NCBI GenBank assembly: GCA_035308565.1
Contig: DATGGK010000241.1
Span: forward strand, 1 to 64,000
Origin: JANXLS01 sp035308565
Lineage (GTDB): Bacteria; Planctomycetota; SZUA-567; H5-PLA8
Direction: 5' to 3'
DNA: 64,000 nt
Shown: positions 1-8,700 of the stretch, piece after piece
Layout: every line of letters starts with the position of its first letter
How positions within the stretch are numbered: position 1 is the stretch's first letter
Made by a program: the position numbers and the translations under genes
Notes under the pieces: generated by a model
Told to the model about the DNA's origin: nothing
Seen by the model: only the letters and a program-made list of their open reading frames with translations
Database searches by the model: none

Positions 1-1
1 A

Positions 2-2767
2 GCGGGAAGTTTGATTGCCAACGGCGATCTGGACATGCAGACGCACATCATCAAGAACATCGGCACGACCAATTCGACCTTTACGGCGACGGGCGGCTTG
101 ACCTTGCACGACGCGCTGACGGTCAGTGCGAACGGCGCGGCGATCACGGGCACGACCAGCGTCACCGGCAGCACGACGCTCAACGGCACGCTGACACAGA
201 CGGGCTCGGGGAACGCGGTGCAGTTTGCTGGAAATGTGGCGGGGACGAACGGATTGGATGTGACTGGCGCGGTGGTGAATTTGAATGCGGGCGCCACGGC
301 GGCTTCGAATTTCGCGGTGAATGTTGGCAGCGGGACATCGATGGGTGCGGTGACGATTGGCAACAGCTTGAATACGCTGGGCGTGAATGCGCCGACGACG
401 ATCACGAACACGGCGGCTGCGACGGCGCTGACAGTCACGGGCGCGGCGGCTCACAACATTATCGACTTCAAGAAGAGCACCGGCGACAGCGTGCTGACAC
501 TGGACAACGCGGCGACGCTGACATTGGGCAACGTGGCGCAGGCGATTAAGGGAAGCTTGGTCCTCGTGGACGCCCCGCCGGGAAACACGGCGACGGTGCA
601 GGCGGCGCCCCTGTCGGGCAACTGGGTGTACACGCTGCCGGACACGACGGCGAACGCGAATCTGGCGTTGAACAACATCGACAACCAGTTCAGCGCGGCG
701 CAGCACATCAACAGTGCGCTGACGGTGAGCGGGCTGATTACGGGGTCGGGCGGAGAGACGATCACCGGCGCTGCGGTGAATTTGAACGCGGGAACAACCG
801 CGGCGTCGAATTTCGCGGTGAACATTGCGAGCGGCACGTCCACCGGCGCGGTGTCCATTGGAAATGCGGCCACTCCAAACTTGAATTTGACGGGCGTGGC
901 TGTCGGCATCACAGGCGCAACGACAGTGACGGGCACGCTGACCAGCACCGACAAACTGAAGGTGAACACCAACGGCGCGGAGATTGTTGCGGGCGGCCTG
1001 GCGGTCGATGCGGGCGGAGCCACGATCGCGGGGACGACCGGGATCACCGGCGCGACGACGATCACGGGCGCGCTGACCAACACCGGCGGCACAGTGAACG
1101 TGAACGCGGACAGCCCGGTTGCGCCGACGGCGTTTGCGGTGAACATTTCCAGCGGGAACACGACCGGCGCGGTGACAATCGGCAACGCGAGCAATTCGAT
1201 TGCGTTGGATGCGCCGACGACGATCAACAAGAATGTGACGCTCAGCAGCACGGGTTCGGCGGTGGCGACGGCGGTGTTGAATCAGGGAAGCCTGACCTTC
1301 AACAACGCTTCGGACCAGACGTTCACGATCAGCAACACGGACGTGGTGGGGAAAGCCAATCTGAGCGTGGAGGGGTCGATCACAGCGGGAAGTTTGATTG
1401 CCAACGGCGATCTGGACATGCAGACGCACATCATCAAGAACATCGGCACGACCAATTCGACCTTTACGGCGACGGGCGGCTTGACCTTGCACGACGCACT
1501 GACGGTCAGTGCGGGCGGCGCGACGATTACCGGGGCAACCGGGATCACGGGGACGACGACGATCAACACAACCGGCACCGCGACGACCAGCATCGGCAAT
1601 GCAAGCGGAACACTGACTTTGACCGGTTCGACGGTGGGCGTCACGGGCAACACGACTGTGACCGGCACGCTGACCAGCACCGACAAACTGACAGTGAACA
1701 CCAACGGCGCGGAGATTCTTTTGGGCGGTCTGGCGGTGGATGCGGGCGGAGCGACAATCACGGGCGCGACGACGATCACGGGCGGGGCGATCAACCTGGA
1801 CGCGGGGCTGGTGGGCACGTCCGACTTCGCGGTCAACATCGGCAGCGGCGGGTCAACGAAGGACGTGACGATCGGGTCGGCGAGCAACAATGTGAAGCTC
1901 AATGCTCCGACGACGATCACGGGGACGACTCAAATCAATGGCGGCACGACGGTCATTGGCGCGCTGACTCAGAAGACCGGCAATGTCAGCTTGAACTCGG
2001 ATGTGGCGACGGCGGCGACCACGGTCGATATCAGCAGCGGCGGATCGACCGGCTACGTCAAGATCGGAAACGCGGCGACTCCAACGCTGGATCTCAAAGG
2101 CGTTGCGATTGGGGTCACGGGCGCGACGACGGTGACGGGTACGCTGGCGGTGACGGGGCTGACCACGACGCACGGGATCGACAACAGCAGCAGTGTCAGC
2201 GGAATTGCGAACGCGGGGCCGATTGCGGGCGCGACGACCATTGGCGCCAGCGGGCTGATCACGGGCACGGGCGGCGCGACGATCTCGGGCGCGGCGATCA
2301 ATCTCAATGCAAACGATTCTCATGCGGTGAACATCGCGACGGGGACATCCAGCGGCGCGGTGAAGATCGGGACGGACACGGCCAGCGGCGGGGTCACGGT
2401 GGGCAATGCGGCGAACACGCTGAATCTGGTGTTCCCGGGCGGGCAGGTGACGAATGTGATTTCGCTGCTGACGCCGGTGATTTTCGCCAGCAGCGCGGTG
2501 CAGATGCCGTTTGCGACGGATACCACCGGGAACGACATCACGGTGACGGGCGCGGCGGTGGGCGACGACGTGCTGGCGACGCCGCCGAGCACGTGGACCA
2601 CGAACACCGGCGCGGGCACGGGCGCGGGGGATGGATTTTTGTGGAAGGGGTACGTGGTGGCTCCGAACACGGTGCGGATTCGGATTGTGAATTTCAGCGG
2701 GACGAGTCCCGCCAATCCGAACGCGGACAATCCGCAGACGTGGCGGGTGACGGTGGTGAAGCACTAA
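2..2767 (+). CDS. Large repetitive beta-strand surface protein (5'-truncated by window edge)
   Basis: Reads in frame from the first bases of the window, so the true start lies upstream; 921 residues are visible. The protein is dominated by Thr, Ala, Gly and Asn in short beta-strand-like repeats. A cassette of the type NFAVNI-x-SG-x-S-x-GAVTIGN recurs about six times (near bases 300, 800, 1130, 1815, 2010 and 2320), usually followed by NAPTTI and VTGTLT units. This architecture is typical of long phage-tail-fibre-like or filamentous surface proteins. No autotransporter barrel or LPXTG signal is visible. The last ~90 residues look globular (MPFATDTTGNDITVTGAA to VTVVKH) and resemble the end of the next large protein. 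Bases 1-133 recur almost exactly at 1384-1516. An extracellular role is inferred from composition and from the signal peptides of its paralogues. Confidence 0.8.
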   Translation, partial: AGSLIANGDLDMQTHIIKNIGTTNSTFTATGGLTLHDALTVSANGAAITGTTSVTGSTTLNGTLTQTGSGNAVQFAGNVAGTNGLDVTGAVVNLNAGATAASNFAVNVGSGTSMGAVTIGNSLNTLGVNAPTTITNTAAATALTVTGAAAHNIIDFKKSTGDSVLTLDNAATLTLGNVAQAIKGSLVLVDAPPGNTATVQAAPLSGNWVYTLPDTTANANLALNNIDNQFSAAQHINSALTVSGLITGSGGETITGAAVNLNAGTTAASNFAVNIASGTSTGAVSIGNAATPNLNLTGVAVGITGATTVTGTLTSTDKLKVNTNGAEIVAGGLAVDAGGATIAGTTGITGATTITGALTNTGGTVNVNADSPVAPTAFAVNISSGNTTGAVTIGNASNSIALDAPTTINKNVTLSSTGSAVATAVLNQGSLTFNNASDQTFTISNTDVVGKANLSVEGSITAGSLIANGDLDMQTHIIKNIGTTNSTFTATGGLTLHDALTVSAGGATITGATGITGTTTINTTGTATTSIGNASGTLTLTGSTVGVTGNTTVTGTLTSTDKLTVNTNGAEILLGGLAVDAGGATITGATTITGGAINLDAGLVGTSDFAVNIGSGGSTKDVTIGSASNNVKLNAPTTITGTTQINGGTTVIGALTQKTGNVSLNSDVATAATTVDISSGGSTGYVKIGNAATPTLDLKGVAIGVTGATTVTGTLAVTGLTTTHGIDNSSSVSGIANAGPIAGATTIGASGLITGTGGATISGAAINLNANDSHAVNIATGTSSGAVKIGTDTASGGVTVGNAANTLNLVFPGGQVTNVISLLTPVIFASSAVQMPFATDTTGNDITVTGAAVGDDVLATPPSTWTTNTGAGTGAGDGFLWKGYVVAPNTVRIRIVNFSGTSPANPNADNPQTWRVTVVKH

Positions 2768-2772
2768 ACGGC

Positions 2773-2849
2773 GGTTCAAAGTTCAAGGTTTAAAATTCAA
2801 GGTTAACGGCAAGGTTTAAAGTTCAAGGTTTCAAGGTTCAAGGTTCAAG
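2773..2849. repeat. Heptameric tandem repeat tract (GGTTCAA type)
   Basis: About ten degenerate 7-bp units of the form GGTTCAA/AGTTCAA/GGTTTAA follow the stop codon of the first large gene. One spacer and one 8-mer interrupt the phase. It is one of nine tracts in the window that share a 7-bp period. Confidence 0.85.
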
Positions 2850-2968
2850 GAAGAAAGATTCAGGCATCCACGGCGGAGCTTTATAGGGGATTGGTCTCGA
2901 AATGTTCGAGGCCGAATGAAGCTCGCGACAATTTGCCGCCTTATGGCGGACATTGGGGGATCGGTATC

Positions 2969-5281
2969 ATGAGCAATCGGATTTGGAGTTTGCTGGCTGT
3001 ATTGGTTTTGACGGGGACGGGGGGGGCGTGGGCGTCGCAGACGATTGCGGGGACAAGTTCGACCGGCGTGCATCCAGCGGATGACAATACATTTGTCACG
3101 CGCGACGCAACCGCGTCGATCAGCGCGGCCAGCTTTAATGTGACCGGCACGTCGCCCAGCACTCTCCCCCATATCGCCGGTGTCGTTGATATCACTGCGG
3201 CGGCGGGGTCAGATTTGACCATTATTGGGGCAACGGGCAAAAACCTGTTATTCACCCTCCAAAGCGGACAATCATTCAACATTAACACCGGCAAGTTCAC
3301 CGTCGCCGGCGATACGGGCAACACGTCGGTGGCTGGGACGCTGACCAGCAGCGGGCTATTGACGGCCAGCACTGGCGAGACGATCACGGCGGGGGGATTG
3401 ACCGTTACCGCAGGCGATATTACTGCGTTGACGAGCGGCATCTCAGCGGCGTCCTTGACAGCGACGGGGCTCGTAACCACGTCGGGGAATATTACCACGA
3501 CGGGCGCGGGTTCAATTTCCTCAATTACAAGCGTTAGCGCAACAACTACCGTAACCGCAGGCACGGGACTTTCGGTGACGACGGGCAATGCAAATGTTAT
3601 TGCAGGCGACGTTCAACTGAACAGTGTCACGCGAATCAACAACGCTGGCGCGGCGACGCTGACGGGGTTGAGCGTGCTGGGCGCGACGACGATCAACGTG
3701 TCGGGCAACGCCGCCACAACCATCGGGAACGCGGGGGCGACGGTCGATATCACTTCATCCGGCTGGAGCGTAACCGGTGCGGGCGTATTGACGGCTCATG
3801 GGTTGATCACGGGCACTCTCGGTGAAACTATCACGGGTGGCACGATCAACTTGAACGCAGACGGCGTGACGGCCAACGCGGTGAACATCGGTTCGGGCGG
3901 CTCGACCGGAGCGGTGACTATTGGCAATGCGACCAATTCCGTGGCCTTGAACGCGCCGACGACGGTGACCGGGGCGTTGACGCAGACGGGCGGAAGCGTG
4001 GCGTTGAACACTGGCGCGGGGGCGAACACAGTTAAAATTAGCGCTGACTCAAGCACCGGCGCGGTAACGATTGGGAACCAGGCGACTACGGTAGCGGTAA
4101 ATGCGCCGACGACAGTCACCGGCACGCTTACGACGCCATACAACTCCTCACTTACAGTCCTTAGCCAGCCTGGCAATGCCATACCTGCCGGCAACGAGAT
4201 GTTCGCAGCATCGACTACGATCAGCGGCGGCGACGGCGTGGGAAACGCGACTGCAGGCCGCACGACACTCCGTGGCGCCTACAACGGTTCATCGGCAAGC
4301 GGAAATAACGTCCGCGTCACGGGATCGCTTAATGAATCGTCAACGTCTGGAACAGGTTTGGGGGCGGTTACGAACGAGCCGCAGGCAACCGGCGTAGTTG
4401 GATTAGCTGATTACGTTAAAGGGGGCGATGCCCAACCGACGGACTTCATCGTCGGCGTGCGTGGAGCAGCCTACACCTCGAGCAATAAGACAAACGGGCT
4501 TAATGTTGTTGGCGTAAATTTCGGCGGCAGTTATTTCCATTCGGTCGGCGGGTATTTCTTCCCGCAGGCTGGTGGTTCGGGCGATGTCAATTTGGGTTCT
4601 GTGTCCCAAGTGGGCGGCGCTGAAAATGCCGGTTGGAAAGATGCGGCGTTTCCCAATGGGACGAACGTCGCGGTCGTGGGTATCGCTTATGGTACGCCGT
4701 CCGCCACTAACTTGGCGGGGTACTTCGGAGGCAACGTAAATGTCACCGGCGCGTTGACGGTCGGGAGTTTCACGGGCGGGGCGGGGTCGTTTACGACGTT
4801 GACTTCGACCGGTAATTCGACGATTGGCACGAGCTCGGCGGCGACGACCAATAGTTTCGGCACGGGAGCAGCCAACACGGTGGCGGTGGCGAACACGATT
4901 GGTTCGACGTTCGCAGGCAGCACGAACGCGATCAATGGTGCGTCGACGATCACGGGAAGCCTGGACTTCAACGGCGGTACGCCGGCAGCGGTGAAGAATA
5001 TCTACACGCAAATTTCGACACCGGCCTATGCGGCTTCACTTGCCATGCCTTTCGCAGAGAATTCCAGCCCGATTACTATCACCGGTGCAAGCGCTCTGAG
5101 CGCCGGCGACACTGTTGTTGTCGTTCCCGCTACGCTCACTCCCACGCTTGGGCTCATTTATACCGGTTACGTCAGCAGTGCAACTGAAGTCACTGTTACC
5201 GTGGTGAATAACTCAGGCACAAACCCGCAATTAAACACAGCATTGCAGCAAAGCTTGCGGATAACGGTTTTCAAACACTAA
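2969..5281 (+). CDS. Large secreted repetitive beta-strand protein
   Basis: The ATG at 2969 gives MSNRIWSLLAVLVLTGTGGAWA followed by SQ, a clear signal peptide, so it is preferred to an upstream in-frame start at 2891. About 770 residues. After the signal comes QTIAGTSS..NTFVTRD, which is also found at the mature N-terminus of the third large protein (5778). The body has Thr/Gly-rich strands and the AVNIGSGGSTGAVTIGN cassette (twice, near 3880 and 4030). A less repetitive module (about 4350-4750) ends in LAGYFGGNVNVTG. The C-terminal ~90 residues (AMPFAENSSPITITGA to ITVFKH) parallel the end of the preceding gene. It is probably exported and surface-associated; no enzymatic motif is seen. A hairpin terminator follows the stop. 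Confidence 0.85.
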   Translation: MSNRIWSLLAVLVLTGTGGAWASQTIAGTSSTGVHPADDNTFVTRDATASISAASFNVTGTSPSTLPHIAGVVDITAAAGSDLTIIGATGKNLLFTLQSGQSFNINTGKFTVAGDTGNTSVAGTLTSSGLLTASTGETITAGGLTVTAGDITALTSGISAASLTATGLVTTSGNITTTGAGSISSITSVSATTTVTAGTGLSVTTGNANVIAGDVQLNSVTRINNAGAATLTGLSVLGATTINVSGNAATTIGNAGATVDITSSGWSVTGAGVLTAHGLITGTLGETITGGTINLNADGVTANAVNIGSGGSTGAVTIGNATNSVALNAPTTVTGALTQTGGSVALNTGAGANTVKISADSSTGAVTIGNQATTVAVNAPTTVTGTLTTPYNSSLTVLSQPGNAIPAGNEMFAASTTISGGDGVGNATAGRTTLRGAYNGSSASGNNVRVTGSLNESSTSGTGLGAVTNEPQATGVVGLADYVKGGDAQPTDFIVGVRGAAYTSSNKTNGLNVVGVNFGGSYFHSVGGYFFPQAGGSGDVNLGSVSQVGGAENAGWKDAAFPNGTNVAVVGIAYGTPSATNLAGYFGGNVNVTGALTVGSFTGGAGSFTTLTSTGNSTIGTSSAATTNSFGTGAANTVAVANTIGSTFAGSTNAINGASTITGSLDFNGGTPAAVKNIYTQISTPAYAASLAMPFAENSSPITITGASALSAGDTVVVVPATLTPTLGLIYTGYVSSATEVTVTVVNNSGTNPQLNTALQQSLRITVFKH

Positions 5282-5290
5282 TTGTTTTCC

Positions 5291-5325
5291 GGCGCGCGAT
5301 CGATGTGGTCGTGCGCCATTTTTAT
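5291..5325 (+). terminator. Rho-independent terminator
   Basis: GGCGCGCGA (5291-5299) pairs with TCGTGCGCC (5309-5317) with one mismatch and is followed by ATTTTTAT. It lies 10 bases after the stop of the second large gene. Confidence 0.6.
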
Positions 5326-5359
5326 GCAGCGAATTTCGGTTCAAGCGTTTCAGGAGCGA

Positions 5360-5686
5360 ATGATGTCCAGGATTGCAGGTTTATTTTTCATCGCGCTGTT
5401 TTTGGCGCTTGTGGTTCCGAGTATTCGGGCGGAGGAGACTCCGAAGCCTGGCGAGACGGCGCCGCAGCCTAAGCCTGAGTTTTTGTTGATGCGGGATGGG
5501 AAGATGATGCACTCGAAGGACGGGAAGGAAACGGCGCTGGAGAAGGATATGACGTTTCCGAACGGGACGACGCTGTCGGTGGACGGGAAGGTTGTGTTTG
5601 CGGGCGGCCGGAAAAAGACGTTGAAGGATGGCGACAAGATGTACATGGACGGGCGCGAAGAAGCGATGAACAATCCGCGGCCGTAG
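5360..5686 (+). CDS. Small secreted protein with DUF6799-like GKMM/DGK motifs
   Basis: About 108 residues. The ATG at 5360 (or 5363) follows CAGGAGCG, a good ribosome-binding site, and starts a signal peptide MMSRIAGLFFIALFLALVVPSIRA. The mature part is Pro-rich (EETPKPGETAPQPKPE) and then carries short Met/Lys/Gly motifs: LLMRDGKMMHSKDGKE, KDMTFPNGTTLSVDGKV, LKDGDKMYMDG. These resemble the repeat of the DUF6799 family, whose function is unknown. It lies between two large surface proteins and may be exported with them; that is inference. Confidence 0.75.
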   Translation: MMSRIAGLFFIALFLALVVPSIRAEETPKPGETAPQPKPEFLLMRDGKMMHSKDGKETALEKDMTFPNGTTLSVDGKVVFAGGRKKTLKDGDKMYMDGREEAMNNPRP

Positions 5687-5706
5687 GTCAGGGGTCAGGG
5701 GTTAGG
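5686..5706. repeat. Heptameric tandem repeat tract (GGTCAGG type)
   Basis: Three 7-bp units GGTCAGG, GGTCAGG, GGTTAGG directly follow the stop codon of the small secreted gene. Confidence 0.75.
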
Positions 5707-5777
5707 ATTTACACGCTTCTGATAGCGCGACAAGAAGGAACGAATTTTACCGGGCTGGATTAGAGGACGTAACGCTC

Positions 5778-8700
5778 ATGAATACCACACGCATTCTGGC
5801 TGCACTCGCCATACTCCTGATTTCCGCCAGCGCCATGGGGGCGCAGACGGTGGTGGGGACGGACAGCGCCGCCACCGGCAATACCTTTGTTACGCGCGAC
5901 GGCGGCGGCGGAGTGGCGGGGACGATCATCACGGCCACGACGCAGTTCAGCGGGCCGGCGACGGGGTTGACGGGGATTCCGGCGGGGCAACTCACGGGGC
6001 CATTGCCGGCGGGGACGACGGCGGCGGCGGGGACGTTGACCGGCACTATTTTGGCATCGAATGTGGTGACTTCTTCGCTGACATCCGTTGGGACGTTGAC
6101 GAATCTGAGCGTAACCAACCCGATTTCGGGGAGCGTCACGGGCAGCGCGGCGAGCTTCACGGGGAGCTTGGCGGGGGATGTGACAGGGACTCAAGGGGCG
6201 ACCGTTGTAAGCCATGTTTCTGACGGTGCTTTGTCGAGCAATGTGGCGCTGCTTGGCGCGGCTAACGTCTTCACCGGCGCGACAAACTCGTTTAATGGCG
6301 GTGTGGTAAACATTGGAACGGCGGGCCATCCGGGGCAATTGGATATTTACCCAAATGTCGCGAGTAACGGGCGATTGCAGTTTACGGTTCAGAACGGTTT
6401 GGCGGATACAGTCACGCAGGTTTACCTTAAGCCGCAAGCGGTTTCGCAATCGTACGGGATTCCGGACGCCGGCGCGCCGGCGGATTTTGCGATGACCGCG
6501 GGCGACCAGACGATTGGCGGAAACAAGACGTTCAGCAACACGATTCTGGGGAGCATCAACGGGAATGCGGCGACGGCGACGAAACTTCAGACGGCGCGGA
6601 CGATCAACGGCGTGTCGTTTGACGGCACGGGAAACATCACGGTTACGGCGGCGGCGGGGACGCTTACCGGCGGGACTTTGGCGAGCAATGTGTTGGCATC
6701 TTCGCTGACATCGGTTGGAACTTTGGCGAATTTAACGGTGACGAACCCGATTTCGGGGAGCATTACTGGCAACGCGGCGACGGTGACGACGAATGCAAAT
6801 TTGACGGGGCCGGTGACTTCGACGGGGAATACGACGGCGATTGCGAACAATGCGCTTTCGGAAACGATGGTCAGCGGGTTGACGACGGACCTTTCGGGCA
6901 AACAGCCGTTGAACGCCAATCTGACTGGCCTTTCAACACCCGCGTTGGCGGATGCGTCCACGGGCCTTGTTGCCAAAACGGCGACAGGCGGGGCGTTTAC
7001 AACGCGCACGATCACGGGGACAGGCAGCCAGATTGATGTGGCGAATGGCGATGGCGTCGGCAGCAATCCGACGCTGAGCATTTCAACGTCATACGCCGGA
7101 CAGGCGAGCATCGTGACGCTTGGGACGATTACCAGTGGGATTTGGAACGCGGGGGCGGTGACATCGAGCGGGGCGATTACGAGCACGGGCGGCAACGTGG
7201 GCATTACCTCGCCTGGGACGAATAATGGGTTGAAGGTAACTGTCACGAACACGACGGCAGACGACACTGCTGGCACGACGGTTAAATACGATCTGCTTAA
7301 CAATGGCGGAACGCCGGTGTTTAAGGTGACTGCGGCGGGCGCGTTGACGGCTTCGAGCATTAGCACCACGGGCGGCTTGACGGTCAGCGATTTGACGGTG
7401 AATGGGAATACGATTTTGGGAACTGGAGGCGGTAATTCGATCACGTTCAATGCCAAGGCGGCGAGCAATTTGGACATGGGGACGAAGGCGATTACGAACA
7501 TTGGGACTGGCGCTTCGGCGTTTACGGCGTCGGGCGGGTTGACGCTGAACGATGTGCTGACGGCAACGAACAGTGTGGACGGGGACACACAATTTGCGGG
7601 GCACTTCATTGGAAACAGCAGCAACCCCGGTGCGCCTGCGAACTACACGTCTGCCGTTGTAAGGGTGGAGAACAACATCACGGGCGCAGGAAATGCCAAC
7701 AGCCAGCCGAGCGCCGGATGGTTTTCGACGACGCAAGGGAGCAACGGCGTCGCCGGCGGGGCACCGGTTGGCGTGTATGCGGAGACGAATACGTCAACAG
7801 TTGGGACGCAAGCGATCGGTTCGTTTAATCATGGTTCGACACATGCAGCGTCAAGCAATACGGCGGCCGTGGGAAGCTTTTCGTTGGCACAAGCTTATGT
7901 GGCAGGAACGGGAAAAATCGAAGGTGCGGCAGGCTGGGCCGATAACGTCGGTGCTGGAAGTCTGAATTTGATTGGCGTGATTGGCGGCACGAATCCATTT
8001 GGAACGGGCTTAACAGCACCAATAAGCGTTGGTGGGTATTTTATTGGACAGACTGCAACAACACGGTTTGGATCTGTTGGACAAGTGGGTGGGTTCATTC
8101 ATGACGCATGGAAAGACCCAGCACTGACAGGCAAGAGCGTTGCAGTGGTGGGGATGGATTACAATACATCGGGAACGCATCTGGCCGGATATTTTGGCGG
8201 GGATGTGACGGCAACGGGGACGCTGACGGCGGGGAGTTTCAGCGGTGCGGGCACTAACCTGACGGGGACCGCGGCGGGGCTGAGCATTGGGGGGAATGCT
8301 TCGACGGCGACGAAACTGGCGACGGCGCACACGATCAACACTGTGGCATTTGACGGCACTTCGGACATTGTGGTTACCGCGAATGCAAACACTTTGACGG
8401 GAACCGCGCTGCCTGCGCTGAGTGGCGCAGCCTTGACGAATTTGACGGCGGCGAATATCAGCGCGGGTACTGCGCCGATCAGCATTAGCGGGACTGCCGC
8501 GACGGTGACGACGAATGCGAATTTGACGGGGGATGTGACGTCGGTCGGGAACGCGACGACGGTTGTCACAGTTGGCGGCTCGACGGCGGCACTCGTTCAT
8601 TCGGCGGAGTTGGCGGCGAACGCGGCGACGAGCGCTGACACGGCCAGCACGATTGTGAAGCGTGATGCGTCGGGGAACTTCAGCGCGGGGGCGGTGACGG

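Noticed and set aside
451..1920. Long minus-strand open frames opposite the first repetitive gene
   Set aside because: They arise from the GC-rich, codon-biased repeats read backwards; they have Val/Pro/Ala-rich composition, no ribosome-binding site and no recognisable domain.
1853..2779. Arg-rich 308-codon minus-strand frame
   Set aside because: Extreme Arg/His content is typical of an antisense reading of GC-rich coding DNA.
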